DNA of 64,000 nucleotides from Deltaproteobacteria bacterium (GCA_016214955.1 JACRMN010000023.1:398501-462500), one strand, 5' to 3'. Shown: positions 1-7,752, numbered from the stretch's first letter. Numbers and translations are program-made. Notes: generated from the sequence alone by a model not told the origin.

Positions 1-662
1 GCCATGCCGCGCAGCACCGCCTCCAGCCGCGGCCTGACCGGCTGCATCAGGGCGCAGTGGAAGGGGGCGCTCACGGGGAGGGGCAGGACGCGCTTGGCGC
101 CCGCCGCCTTGAGCCTGGCTCCGGCCGCCTCCACCGCCGCGGCAGCACCGGCGATGACCGTCTGGGCAGGGTCGTTGTAGTTGGCGGGCGAGACCACCAG
201 CCCGGTCTCGGCCGCGGCCGCGTCGCAGCAGGCCTTCACCTGCGCCGGATCCAGGCCCAGCACGGCGCTCATGGCGCCCTGCCCGGCCGGCACCGCCTCC
301 TGCATGAAGGTGCCGCGGGCGCGGACCGCCCGGGCGGCGTCGGCCGCCGTCACCGCGCCGGCGCAGACGAGCGCCGAGTACTCGCCCAGCGAGTGGCCGG
401 CCACCAGGTCGGGGGCCACGCCCTTCTCGGCCAGCACCGCCGCCGCCGCGGCCGAGACCGCCAGGATGGCCGGCTGGGTGTTGGCGGTGAGCTTCAGCGC
501 CTCCTCCGGCCCCTCGAAGCACAGGGTGGAGAGCTTCTCGCCCAGGGCGGCGTCGATGGCGTCGAAGACCGCGCGGGCGGCGGGGAAGGCCTCGCAGAGC
601 GCCTTGCCCATGCCGGCAGCCTGCGCTCCCTGTCCCGGGAAGATGAAGGCGAGCTTGCCCAT
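1..662 (-). CDS. fabD: malonyl-CoA:ACP transacylase FabD (C-terminus beyond window)
   Basis: Transfers malonyl from CoA to acyl carrier protein, supplying the extender unit for cytosolic type II fatty acid synthesis. The visible N-terminal ~220 residues begin MGKLAFIFPGQGAQ, the family's N-terminal signature, and carry the nucleophile motif GHSLGEYSA. The family is about 310 residues, so roughly 90 C-terminal residues lie beyond base 1. The ATG is preceded by TAGGAAC and begins 9 bases after the fabH stop, so it is the downstream gene of the yceD-rpmF-plsX-fabH-fabD operon. Identity is secure from motifs and gene order; acpP and fabG probably follow outside the window. Confidence 0.96.
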   Translation of the reverse strand, partial: MGKLAFIFPGQGAQAAGMGKALCEAFPAARAVFDAIDAALGEKLSTLCFEGPEEALKLTANTQPAILAVSAAAAAVLAEKGVAPDLVAGHSLGEYSALVCAGAVTAADAARAVRARGTFMQEAVPAGQGAMSAVLGLDPAQVKACCDAAAAETGLVVSPANYNDPAQTVIAGAAAAVEAAGARLKAAGAKRVLPLPVSAPFHCALMQPVRPRLEAVLRGM

Positions 663-671
663 GGTCGGTTC

Positions 672-1652
672 CTACCAGCGGATGATGCCCGCGCCCCAGG
701 CCATCCCGCCACCGATGGCCATCACCAGGATGGAGCTGCCGGGCTTGAACCAGCCGGCCCGGTTGGCCTCGTCGAGGGTGGTGGGCACGCTGGCCGCCGA
801 GGTGTTGCCGTACTTCTCCAGGTTCATCCAGCACTTCGAGGCCGGAATCTCGAGCCGGTCCAGCGTGGCGTCGAGGATGCGCTTGTTGGCCTGGTGGGCG
901 ATGACGAAGTCCACGTCGCCGGTGGTCATGCCGTTGGCGGCCAGCGCCTCGAGGCTCGAGTCCTCCAGCGCCCGCACCGCGATCTTGAAGACCTCGCGCC
1001 CGTTCATCTTGACGAAGTGGGAGTGGTCGTCGATGAGCTTCTGGGAGATGGGGTGCCGCGAGCCGCCGCCCGGCTGGTGGAGGATGGGCCAGGTGGCGCC
1101 GTCGGTGTGGAGGTGGAGGGACTGGATGCCGCGCCTGGGGTCGTCGGTGGGCCGGAGCACCACGGCGCCGGCGCCGTCGCCGAAGAGGATGCAGGTGTTG
1201 CGGTCGGTCCAGTCGGTGATGCGGGTGAGGGTGTCGGCGCCCAGCACCAGCGCGTTCTTCACCGCGCCGCTGGCCACGTACCTGTCGGCGATCGAGAGGG
1301 CGTACAGCGACCCGGCGCAGGCGGCCGAGACGTCGAAGGCGAAGGCCTTCTTGTTGCCGAGCCGCCCCTGGAGCACCGCCGCCGCCGAGGGGAAGGGCAT
1401 GTCGGGCGTCACCGTGCCCACCACGATCATCTCCACGTCCTTGGGGTCGAGCCGGGCCTGCTCCAGGGCGCGGGTGGCGGCGTGGTAGGCCAGATCGCTG
1501 GTGGCCTCCTCGGGCGCGGCGATGTGGCGCTCGCGGATCCCGGTGCGCTCCACGATCCACTGGTCGGTGGTGTCGACCATCTTCTCCAGCTCGGCATTGG
1601 TGAGGATGCGCGATGGGGCGTAGGAGCCGGTGCCGACGATCAGCGATCGCAT
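672..1652 (-). CDS. fabH: beta-ketoacyl-ACP synthase III FabH
   Basis: Condenses acetyl-CoA (or another short primer) with malonyl-ACP to start fatty acid synthesis. At 326 residues it has normal family length. The thiolase-fold triad is visible: Cys112 (SAACAGS), His253 (IAHQANKR) and Asn283 (EKYGNTSA); the glycine-rich C-terminal GGGMAWGAG is also present. GAGGA lies upstream of the ATG, and the gene starts 10 bases after the plsX stop. Nothing in the sequence tells straight-chain from branched-chain primer preference. Confidence 0.97.
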   Translation of the reverse strand: MRSLIVGTGSYAPSRILTNAELEKMVDTTDQWIVERTGIRERHIAAPEEATSDLAYHAATRALEQARLDPKDVEMIVVGTVTPDMPFPSAAAVLQGRLGNKKAFAFDVSAACAGSLYALSIADRYVASGAVKNALVLGADTLTRITDWTDRNTCILFGDGAGAVVLRPTDDPRRGIQSLHLHTDGATWPILHQPGGGSRHPISQKLIDDHSHFVKMNGREVFKIAVRALEDSSLEALAANGMTTGDVDFVIAHQANKRILDATLDRLEIPASKCWMNLEKYGNTSAASVPTTLDEANRAGWFKPGSSILVMAIGGGMAWGAGIIRW

Positions 1653-1662
1653 TTCTCGTCCT

Positions 1663-2733
1663 CTAGGCGCGGGCGCTGCCGCGCCGCGGGTGGTCGGGCG
1701 TTCCGCCGCCCGGGGTGGCCGCGAGGAGCGCCTCCGACCGGGCCACGGCCTCGGCGATCTCGCGGGTGAAGTTGGCCTCCGCAGCCGCCAGCACGCGGCG
1801 GATGGCGTTCTCCATCGCCAGGGCGTCGGAGCGGCCGTGGCTGATGAAGCCCACGCCGTCCACGCCCACCAGCGGAGCTCCCCCCACCTCGCGCCAGTCG
1901 ATCTTCTGCTTCAGGCCGGTGAGCGCGCTCTTGGCGAGCAGCCCGCCGATCTTCGAGGCGGTGCTGCTGCGGAGCGCCTGCTTCACGTACTCGCTCACCA
2001 CCCTGGCGGTCCCCTCCATGGTCTTCAGGGCCACGTTGCCGGTGAAGCCGTCGGTGACGATGACGTCCAGCTCCCCGGTGAGCAGATCCCGCCCCTCGCA
2101 GTAGCCGCGGAAGTCGATGGGGGCGCGCCGCAGCGCCTGGGCCGCGGTCCGGGTCAGCTCCGTCCCCTTCGACTCCTCCTCGCCGTTCGCCAGCACCGCC
2201 ACCTTGGGCCGCGCCACCCCCAGCACCCGCCGGGAGAAGACCTCGCCCATGAGCCCGAACTGCACCAGGTGGCTGGCCTTGCAGTCCACGTTGGCGCCGC
2301 CGTCGAGCATGATGGTGTGGCCGCGCTGCGTGGGGAGCACGGTGATGATGGCCGGCCGCTCCACCGTGCCGGTGCGCCCCAGCACGAAGATGGCCCCCGT
2401 CATCACCGCCCCGCTGTTGCCGGCCGAGACCATGCCGCAGGCCTCGCCCCGCTTCACCAGCTCGAAGCAGACGCGGATGGAGTTGTCCTTCTTGCGCCGC
2501 ATCGCCTGGCCCGGGTGGTCGTCCATGGCCACCACCTCCGAGGCGTGGTGGACCCCGATCGGCAGGGACGAGCCGGCGCGGTGGCGCGCCAGCTCCTGGC
2601 GCACCAGATCCTCCGGACCGACGAGCACGACCGGGATGCCCTTGCGGGCCGCCTGGATGGCACCCTGGACGATGGCGCCGGGGGCGTGATCGCCCCCCAT
2701 CGCGTCGACGGCCACGGGAGCCGAGCGGCGCAT
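1663..2733 (-). CDS. plsX: phosphate acyltransferase PlsX
   Basis: Converts acyl-ACP to acyl-phosphate, the donor for PlsY in phosphatidic acid synthesis; a soluble enzyme associated with the membrane. The chosen ATG gives 356 residues beginning MRRSAPVAVDAMGGDHAP, the PlsX N-terminal signature. The frame stays open another 30 codons upstream, but that extension runs into rpmF and is rejected. The product ends in a Gly/Pro/Arg-rich tail. The gene begins 8 bases after the rpmF stop, the usual rpmF-plsX-fabH linkage. Confidence 0.96.
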   Translation of the reverse strand: MRRSAPVAVDAMGGDHAPGAIVQGAIQAARKGIPVVLVGPEDLVRQELARHRAGSSLPIGVHHASEVVAMDDHPGQAMRRKKDNSIRVCFELVKRGEACGMVSAGNSGAVMTGAIFVLGRTGTVERPAIITVLPTQRGHTIMLDGGANVDCKASHLVQFGLMGEVFSRRVLGVARPKVAVLANGEEESKGTELTRTAAQALRRAPIDFRGYCEGRDLLTGELDVIVTDGFTGNVALKTMEGTARVVSEYVKQALRSSTASKIGGLLAKSALTGLKQKIDWREVGGAPLVGVDGVGFISHGRSDALAMENAIRRVLAAAEANFTREIAEAVARSEALLAATPGGGTPDHPRRGSARA

Positions 2734-2741
2734 GCGGGCGC

Positions 2742-2921
2742 TTACTCGGCCTCGGTGACCTGCTGCCCCTTGTACGTCCCGCAGGACGGGCAGACCCGGT
2801 GCGACAGCACCGGCTCCTTGCACTTGGGGCAGAGGGTGACGTTGGCCGGCTTGATCTTGAAGTTGGCGGCGCGGCGCCTGTCGCGCCGCATCGAGCTGGT
2901 CCGCTTCTTGGGAAGACCCAC
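2742..2921 (-). CDS. rpmF: 50S ribosomal protein L32
   Basis: A 59-residue ribosomal protein of the large subunit. It starts GLPKKRTSSMRRDRRR after a GTG start and has a zinc ribbon formed by Cys31-x2-Cys34 and Cys44-x2-Cys47, so it is the zinc-binding (C+) form. A perfect AAAGGAG lies about 6 bases before the GTG, which fixes the start. It sits between yceD and plsX, the conserved order that couples ribosome and lipid synthesis in many bacteria. Confidence 0.96.
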   Translation of the reverse strand: MGLPKKRTSSMRRDRRRAANFKIKPANVTLCPKCKEPVLSHRVCPSCGTYKGQQVTEAE

Positions 2922-2927
2922 GGTGTG

Positions 2928-2934
2928 CTCCTTT
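2928..2934 (-). promoter_or_regulatory. Shine-Dalgarno site deciding the rpmF GTG start
   Basis: AAAGGAG on the minus strand, 6 bases before the GTG at 2921. It supports the non-ATG start of rpmF; no in-frame ATG near the N-terminus would preserve the conserved GLPKKRTS beginning. Confidence 0.7.
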
Positions 2935-2940
2935 GGTGAA

Positions 2941-3507
2941 CTAACGATCCTGCTTGCGGAACTTCTCGAGCCCCGCCCAGCGGGGGTCGGGCACGTGCGT
3001 GTCGCAGCCGCACTCCCGCTCGTTCCGGTTCTGGCCGCAGACCGGGCACAGCCCCTGGCAGCCCTCGCGGCACAGCGGGTAGGCGGGCAGCGCCAGGAGG
3101 AACTGCTCCCGGACCAGCGGATCGAGCTCGATCTCGCGGCCCTTGTAGGTCTCCTCGTCGGCCTCGGCGAAGGAGCCGGCCACCTTCCTGCGCGGGTGGT
3201 CCTCGGCCTCGGCGCCTGCCACCTCGTCCTGCTCCTCTTCCGGCACGAGGGTCAGGGAGAACTCCACCGGCAGGTCCAGGGCGGTCGGGGCGAGGCAGCG
3301 CCCGCATGCCACCGTCAGCTCCCCCCGGCTCCTGGCGCGGAGCAGCACGCGGCTGCTCAGCCGATCGAGGTGGGCCTCCACGCGCGCGGAAGCGCGAGCC
3401 CGGTAGCCGGCCGGATCGCCCTCGAGCATCTGGTCCAGCTGCTCGCGGGAGAGATCCCAGGCGCGGTCGAGCCCGCCTTCTTTGATTTCATCAATATTCA
3501 CGCGCAT
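2941..3507 (-). CDS. YceD/DUF177 family 23S rRNA accumulation protein
   Basis: 188 residues, start MRVNIDEIKEGGL. The family is widely encoded just before rpmF and is linked to 23S rRNA accumulation. A CGRC pair at residues 68-71 and a C-terminal Cys-rich segment (Cys-x3-Cys-x3-Cys-x2-Cys followed by CGC) are consistent with a zinc-binding site, as in many family members. It is the first gene of the lipid operon, 19 bases upstream of rpmF, and is directly preceded by a strong promoter. The exact molecular function of DUF177 proteins is not settled. Confidence 0.9.
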   Translation of the reverse strand: MRVNIDEIKEGGLDRAWDLSREQLDQMLEGDPAGYRARASARVEAHLDRLSSRVLLRARSRGELTVACGRCLAPTALDLPVEFSLTLVPEEEQDEVAGAEAEDHPRRKVAGSFAEADEETYKGREIELDPLVREQFLLALPAYPLCREGCQGLCPVCGQNRNERECGCDTHVPDPRWAGLEKFRKQDR

Positions 3508-3540
3508 TTGCGCTGCTTCGGAGGTCCGTGAAAGGGCGCC

Positions 3541-3568
3541 ATTATAGGGGCCGAGCGCGGAGAGTCAA
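3541..3568 (-). promoter_or_regulatory. sigma-70 promoter of yceD-rpmF-plsX-fabH-fabD
   Basis: On the minus strand TTGACT (3563-3568) and a perfect TATAAT (3541-3546) are separated by 16 bases. Transcription would begin near 3533, about 26 bases before the yceD ATG. AT-rich hexamers stand out strongly in this very GC-rich sequence. It is the most consensus-like promoter seen in the window and suits a constitutive housekeeping operon. Confidence 0.85.
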
Positions 3569-3603
3569 GGCGCCCCGGGTCATACGTGCAGGTGGAGGGC
3601 CCG

Positions 3604-3619
3604 GGGGGCGGACGCCCCC
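3604..3619 (-). terminator. candidate hairpin after the response regulator
   Basis: A 6-bp G/C stem (GGGGGC/GCCCCC) with a 4-base loop lies 7 bases beyond the response regulator stop codon and upstream of the yceD promoter. No U-tract follows, so it may be only a pause or RNA-stabilising structure. Confidence 0.4.
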
Positions 3620-3626
3620 GACATCC

Positions 3627-4268
3627 CTAGGGCTTCACCAAGCCGCGCGCCACGGCGAGGAGCGCCGCCTCGGCCTTGGTCGAGACGTCCATCTTCTCGT
3701 AGATGCGCTTCACGTAGGTCTGGACCGTGCCCTCGGCGATGCCCAGCGCCTGCGCCACGTCGGCGTAGGTGTGGCCGTGCACCAGCAGCTCCAGCACCTC
3801 CAGCTCCCGCTTGGAGAGCGGCGGGCCGTTGCGCTGCTCCGGCGGATCGCCCCGCAGCTCGGCCAGCAGCACCTTGGCGGCGCGCGGGCTGATGGGGGCG
3901 GCCTCGCCCGAGAGCACCTCCTCGACGGCGCGGGCCAACTCGGAGGCGTGGAAGGGCTTGAGGATGTAGCCGGCCGCGCCCGAGCGCAGCGCCCCGAGCA
4001 CCCGGGCCGGGATGTCCACCGCGGTGAGGGCGATGCACTTGGTCTTGGGCAGCTCCTGGTGGATGGCGTGGATGACCTCCTCGCCGCTCATCCGGGGGAG
4101 CCCCAGGTCCACCAGGGCGACGTCGGGCTTCTCCTTGCGGGCCAGGGCCAGGCCGTCCTCGCCCGTGAGGGCGGTGCCGCAGACCTGGAAGCCGTGCGAG
4201 GAGAGCACCTGCGCGATGAGGCGCGCGACCGCCTCGTCATCCTCGATCGCGATGGCGCGTACAGCCAT
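3627..4268 (-). CDS. NarL/FixJ-type response regulator
   Basis: 213 residues. The N-terminal receiver domain (about 1-120) has the acidic pocket Glu9-Asp10-Asp11, phospho-acceptor Asp54 (VDLGLP), Thr82 and Lys104 (LKPF). A LuxR-type helix-turn-helix lies at about 145-205 (LSKRELEVLELL, then AEGTVQTYVKRIYEKM). It is a DNA-binding transcription factor, presumably controlled by phosphorylation. No sensor kinase is adjacent, so its partner and regulon are unknown. AAAGGAG precedes the ATG. Its own promoter overlaps an inverted repeat, which hints at autoregulation. Confidence 0.93.
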   Translation of the reverse strand: MAVRAIAIEDDEAVARLIAQVLSSHGFQVCGTALTGEDGLALARKEKPDVALVDLGLPRMSGEEVIHAIHQELPKTKCIALTAVDIPARVLGALRSGAAGYILKPFHASELARAVEEVLSGEAAPISPRAAKVLLAELRGDPPEQRNGPPLSKRELEVLELLVHGHTYADVAQALGIAEGTVQTYVKRIYEKMDVSTKAEAALLAVARGLVKP

Positions 4269-4292
4269 GGTTGCCGCTCCTTTACACCCGCT

Positions 4293-4332
4293 GGTCCCGT
4301 CCGTTGTTAGCAGCGTGGGACCAACGGGTCAA
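4293..4332 (-). promoter_or_regulatory. promoter with overlapping inverted repeat before the response regulator
   Basis: Minus-strand TTGACC (4327-4332), 17-base spacer, TAACAA (4304-4309), located about 35 bases before the regulator ATG. A dyad GGTCCC (4293-4298)/GGGACC (4317-4322), with 18 bases between the arms, encloses the -10 box. That placement suits an operator, but the binding protein is unknown. Confidence 0.55.
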
Positions 4333-4386
4333 GGATGGCGTCCCGGCATCAGGGGACGCGGCGGGGCGCACCGGGGCCGCGGCGAC

Positions 4387-4644
4387 CTAGGGGCGCTCGT
4401 CGTCCACCGCCTCGCGGTTGCTCTCCAGCGCCGCCTCGTAGGCGGCACCCCCGGCCTGGAGGTCGAGGACGATGGCCAGGAGGTAGAGGGCCAGCGAGAG
4501 CAGGCCGACCCCCTGCCCGACGCTCATGGCCAGCACCAGCAGGATCGGCTTGGGGGCGACGATGGCCACCACCATCATCCCCAGCGCCACCAGCGTGGCG
4601 ATGGCCGAGAGCGTGACCAGCTTCTTCACGTGGAGGTGCTTCAC
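4387..4644 (-). CDS. small two-helix membrane protein paired with tetraheme cytochrome
   Basis: 85 residues, GTG start overlapping the cytochrome stop by four bases (GTGA), so translation is probably coupled. Two hydrophobic segments (about 9-30 and 34-61) flank a short PKP turn; the second carries the motif VLAMSVGQG. A paralogue at 22342 shares this motif and the following SLALYLLA stretch. No heme motif or known catalytic residue is seen. The strict pairing in both copies suggests an accessory subunit of the cytochrome, perhaps a quinol-site or assembly partner; this is inference. Confidence 0.8.
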   Translation of the reverse strand: MKHLHVKKLVTLSAIATLVALGMMVVAIVAPKPILLVLAMSVGQGVGLLSLALYLLAIVLDLQAGGAAYEAALESNREAVDDERP

Positions 4645-5327
4645 CTGGTGCCCTCCTTCTTCGGCCGGCGCGACAGCGCCAGCGGGTGGATCTCGTTGTG
4701 GCAGTCGATGCAGAGCTGCTTGTTGGCCCGCACGTCCTCGGCGAAGGCCTCGTGCTTCTCGACCCAGATGGCGGCGTGGCTGGAGTGGCACTGCATGCAC
4801 ATGCCGTTCATCTGGGCGTTGAACTGGTCCTCGGTGAGCTTCTTGGCCTCGAGGTCGTGCCGCTTGTAGAGCACGATGGGCGGCCCGCCCTCGCCGTCCG
4901 GCCCGGTGTTCGCGTACTTGGTGACGTACTCGAACAGGTGGCGCATGCCGTTCATCTTGGTGGTGATGGCGCCGAACATCTGGTAGTCGGCGTGGCAGTT
5001 GTAGCAGCTGTTCTCGCCGAACCGGTGGTTGTGGCTGTGGATGGAGGCGAGGCTCTTGGACTTGGGGTCCTGGGCGTCGCGCAGGTAGGGATCCATCACG
5101 TGGCAGCTCCCGCAGAACGGGCGGGAGAGCGTGTACTCGAAGCCGGCGATGTTGCCGGTGAGCGAGACCACCGCGGGGAAGACGCCCAGCCCCACCAGGA
5201 GGAGCGACTTGGTCAGCCGGCCCAGCGGGGGGCGCCGGACGAGGTACCAGAGGATGATGACCGCGGCGATGACCGCGGACACCAAGGCCACTGCCTTGAG
5301 GAGCTGCTCGGTATTGTGAATGGGCAC
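4641..5327 (-). CDS. NapC/NirT-type membrane tetraheme cytochrome c
   Basis: 228 residues with four CXXCH heme sites: CGSCH 72-76, CYNCH 108-112, CMQCH 177-181 and CIDCH 206-210. Hydrophobic segments at about 11-30 and 42-61 anchor it in the inner membrane, with the hemes presumably in the periplasm. Members of the NapC/NrfH/CymA group oxidise quinol and pass electrons to periplasmic reductases. The GTG start is chosen by similarity to the paralogue at 21695 (shared TEQLLK N-terminus). No terminal reductase gene is adjacent, so the acceptor is unknown. Confidence 0.9.
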   Translation of the reverse strand: MPIHNTEQLLKAVALVSAVIAAVIILWYLVRRPPLGRLTKSLLLVGLGVFPAVVSLTGNIAGFEYTLSRPFCGSCHVMDPYLRDAQDPKSKSLASIHSHNHRFGENSCYNCHADYQMFGAITTKMNGMRHLFEYVTKYANTGPDGEGGPPIVLYKRHDLEAKKLTEDQFNAQMNGMCMQCHSSHAAIWVEKHEAFAEDVRANKQLCIDCHNEIHPLALSRRPKKEGTR

Positions 5328-5336
5328 GGGGCGGCT

Positions 5337-5366
5337 GCGATAACATGCCGCATATTGGGCTTTCAA
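5337..5366 (-). promoter_or_regulatory. weak candidate promoter of the cytochrome pair
   Basis: Minus-strand TTGAAA (5361-5366), 18-base spacer, TATCGC (5337-5342), ending 9 bases before the cytochrome GTG. The 14-base palindrome GGGCTTTCAAGCCC (5357-5370) overlaps the -35 box and could be an operator. The region is the 88-base gap shared with the divergent nucleotidase gene. The -10 match is poor. Confidence 0.35.
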
Positions 5367-5415
5367 GCCCGCCCGGGGCGTCCGTGGAGTTCTCCAGTTT
5401 TTCCGCCATGATCCG

Positions 5416-6855
5416 ATGAACTCTCTCCTTCTCATCGGCCTTTTCCTGTCGGCGAGCCCACGCTGCGTGGAGGTGCTGGCCCTCTCCGACCTGCACGGCC
5501 ACCTCGAGGCCCTTCCCCAGGTGGCTGCCCGGGTGGGCGCGCTCCGCGAGCGGGGACCGGTGCTGCTCCTCGACGCCGGCGACTCGCTGCAGGGGACGCT
5601 GGAGGCCGACCGCACCCGCGGCGCGGCGGTGGTGGAGGCCTACGGGGCGATGGGGGTGGCGGCGGCGGCGGTGGGCAACCACGACTTCGACCACGGCGCC
5701 GCGGCGCTGCGCGACCGGATGCGCGAGGCACCCTACCCGTTCCTGGCGGCCAACCTGGCGGAGCGCGCCACCGGCGGCCTGCCTGCCTGGCAAGGGCTGG
5801 CGGCGCGCCGGCTGGTGAAGCTGCCGGGCGGCCTCGCCGTCGGGCTCCTCGGCCTCTCGGCCCGCGAGACCGCTTACACCACCATGCCGCGCAACGTGGA
5901 AGGGCTCGCCTTCTCGGATCCGCTGCCGGCGGCGGCCCGCGAGGCCGCGGCACTCCGGGCCGAGGGGGCGAGCCTGGTGGTGGCGCTGGCCCACGTCGGC
6001 GGCACCTGCCGCGAGCGGCGCGGCGGCGCCCCCTGCCCGGCCGCGGGCGAGCTCCGCCGGCTGGCCGACGGGCTGCCCGCCGGCGCGGTGGACGCGCTGG
6101 TGGGCGGCCACACCCATGAGCTGGTGGCCGAGCGGGTGGGCGCGGTGGGCGTGGTCCAGCCCGGGAAGCACGGCGAGCACCTCGGCTGGATCACCCTGTG
6201 TGAAGGCCGGCCGCCGGAGGTGCACGCGCCGGTGGCGCTGCGGCCCGGCGAGCCCTTCCTGGGCAAGGTGCGGGAGCCGCCGGGGGCGCTCGTCGCCCTG
6301 GTGGAGCGCCGCCGGCAGGCCGTGCGGCGCGAGGGGGAGGAGCCGGTGGGCGCGGTGCTGCCGCGCAGGCTCACCCGCAGCCGCACCGGCCCCTCGCCGC
6401 TGGGCGCGGCGGCGGCCCAGGGGCTGCGGGCGGCGGCGGGCGCCGACTTCGGCTTGGTGAACGCCGGCTCGCTGCGGGCCGACCTGCCCGCCGGGCCGCT
6501 CCTGCAGGGGCGGCTGCACGAGGCCCTGCCCTTCGACGATCGGGTCGCGGTGCTGACGGTCTCGGGGACGGAGCTCACGCGGCTCATCGGGCAGGTGCAG
6601 CGCAAGGGCTTCCCCCAGGTGGCCGGCCTGCTCCTCGGCGCCGAGGGGCCGCGCACCTGCGCCGGCGAGCCGCTGGCTCCGGACGGCCGCTACCGCGTCG
6701 CCACCGGCGAGTTCCTGGCCACCGGCGGCGACCAGAGGAGGAAGGGGCTGCGGCTCGGCCAGGTGGAGCTGCTCCCGGGCCGGACGATGCGCGACGCCGT
6801 GGCCGACTGGCTGCGCAGCGCGCCGCCCGGGCGGCTCGCGGCCCAGTGCCCCTGA
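5416..6855 (+). CDS. bifunctional metallophosphatase/5'-nucleotidase-like protein
   Basis: 479 residues resembling UshA-type 5'-nucleotidases, which dephosphorylate nucleotides outside the cytoplasm. An N-terminal hydrophobic stretch (1-14) is a probable export signal. Metallophosphoesterase motifs are present: DLHGH 25-29, GDSLQG 55-60, GNHDFD 87-92 and GGHTHE near 230. The C-terminal nucleotidase domain has NAGSLRADLPAG and ATGEFLATGGD. It is divergent from the cytochrome operon and converges on the SIMPL gene with only 6 bases between the stops. Substrate is inferred from family only. Confidence 0.88.
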   Translation: MNSLLLIGLFLSASPRCVEVLALSDLHGHLEALPQVAARVGALRERGPVLLLDAGDSLQGTLEADRTRGAAVVEAYGAMGVAAAAVGNHDFDHGAAALRDRMREAPYPFLAANLAERATGGLPAWQGLAARRLVKLPGGLAVGLLGLSARETAYTTMPRNVEGLAFSDPLPAAAREAAALRAEGASLVVALAHVGGTCRERRGGAPCPAAGELRRLADGLPAGAVDALVGGHTHELVAERVGAVGVVQPGKHGEHLGWITLCEGRPPEVHAPVALRPGEPFLGKVREPPGALVALVERRRQAVRREGEEPVGAVLPRRLTRSRTGPSPLGAAAAQGLRAAAGADFGLVNAGSLRADLPAGPLLQGRLHEALPFDDRVAVLTVSGTELTRLIGQVQRKGFPQVAGLLLGAEGPRTCAGEPLAPDGRYRVATGEFLATGGDQRRKGLRLGQVELLPGRTMRDAVADWLRSAPPGRLAAQCP

Positions 6856-6861
6856 CCGCGC

Positions 6862-7584
6862 TCAGGGACCGCGGCGGGGCGAGCGCAGCGCGAAGGTGGC
6901 CTCGACGGTGACGGTGAGCTCGAGCTGGCCCGGCTCCACCGGCGCCCCCTCGGCCTGCACCGCCATGGCCCGGACCATGGGCGCCGGCCCCCGGCCGCCG
7001 CCCTCCGACATCTCCAGCACCGGCCCCAGCTCGTCGCCGGATGCGCGGGCCAGCTCCTCGGCCTTGGCGCGAGCCGCGGCCACGGCCGCCGCGCGGGCGC
7101 GGGAGAGCTCGGCGCGCGGGTCCTCCTTCTGGAAGGCGAGGGAGTGGATGGCGTTGCCGCCGGCCTTCACCACCGCCTCCAGCACGGCGCCGACGCGGGG
7201 CAGGTCGCGCATGGTGGCCCGCACCTCGGTGGAGACGCGGTAGCCGACCAGCTCGGCGGCGCCGCTCTTCTGGTCGTAGCGGCGCTCCACCGCCACGTCG
7301 TGGCGGGTGGTCTGCACGTCGGGGCCGGCGATGCCGGCCTGGGCCAGCGCCACCAGGATGGCCCGCATCTTCTCGTCGGCCTCGCGGCTGGCGTCGGAGA
7401 GCTGCCTCGACACCGCCTCGACGCCGAAGCTGGCCACCGCCACGTCGGGCCGGGCGGCGGCGCGACCCTCGCCCGAGACGCGAACGGTGCGGCCGGGGTG
7501 GCGGCCGTCGGGGGCCACGTGGGCCGCGATGCAGCCGGAGAGGAGGAGGGCGAGCGCGGGGAGCAGGCGGAGTGGAAGGGTCAT
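6862..7584 (-). CDS. SIMPL-domain (DUF541) lipoprotein
   Basis: 240 residues. A lipoprotein signal ends LLLSGC (Cys18). The remainder is a SIMPL/YggE-type domain: an early VSGEGRAAARPDVAVASFGV strand, a mid-protein Ala/Arg-rich helix and a C-terminal VTVEATFAL strand. YggE-like proteins are periplasmic and have been linked to oxidative stress tolerance, but no enzymatic activity can be read from the sequence. A single gene upstream of tRNA-Arg, with its own start about 80 bases from the tRNA. Confidence 0.88.
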   Translation of the reverse strand: MTLPLRLLPALALLLSGCIAAHVAPDGRHPGRTVRVSGEGRAAARPDVAVASFGVEAVSRQLSDASREADEKMRAILVALAQAGIAGPDVQTTRHDVAVERRYDQKSGAAELVGYRVSTEVRATMRDLPRVGAVLEAVVKAGGNAIHSLAFQKEDPRAELSRARAAAVAAARAKAEELARASGDELGPVLEMSEGGGRGPAPMVRAMAVQAEGAPVEPGQLELTVTVEATFALRSPRRGP

Positions 7585-7627
7585 GGCGGCACCTCGGCCC
7601 AGGGTCTACCACGCCCGCGCGAACCCC

Positions 7628-7656
7628 TTGCCTTCCCGGCGGGGGTGACATACACA
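7628..7656 (+). promoter_or_regulatory. candidate promoter of tRNA-Arg
   Basis: TTGCCT (7628-7633), 17-base spacer, TACACA (7651-7656), ending 10 bases before the first base of the mature tRNA. Spacing and placement are right for a tRNA promoter, although the -10 hexamer matches only half of the consensus. Confidence 0.45.
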
Positions 7657-7666
7657 CCCTTCGCCT

Positions 7667-7743
7667 GCGCGGTTAGCTCAGCTGGATAGAGCGTCGGCCT
7701 CCGGAGCCGAAGGCCACAGGTTCGAATCCTGTACCGCGCGCCA
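7667..7743 (+). tRNA. tRNA-Arg (anticodon CCG)
   Basis: A 77-base cloverleaf. The acceptor stem GCGCGGT pairs with ACCGCGC; the D-arm contains AGCTCAGCTGGATAGAGC. The anticodon stem TCGGC/GCCGA closes the loop CTCCGGA, giving anticodon CCG for codon CGG, which is common in this genome. The T-arm is ACAGG-TTCGAAT-CCTGT, the discriminator is G and CCA is encoded. No tRNA neighbours, integrase or att duplication was seen next to it. Confidence 0.97.
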
Positions 7744-7752
7744 CCTTCCTCC

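Noticed and set aside
4387-6519. 710-residue minus-strand frame
   Set aside because: Only the final 85 codons (small membrane protein) are real; the remainder is a shadow of the cytochrome gene and of the antisense nucleotidase gene.
7667-7743. tRNA-Arg as an integration site
   Set aside because: No duplicated tRNA 3' end, integrase gene or mobile-element boundary was found next to it.
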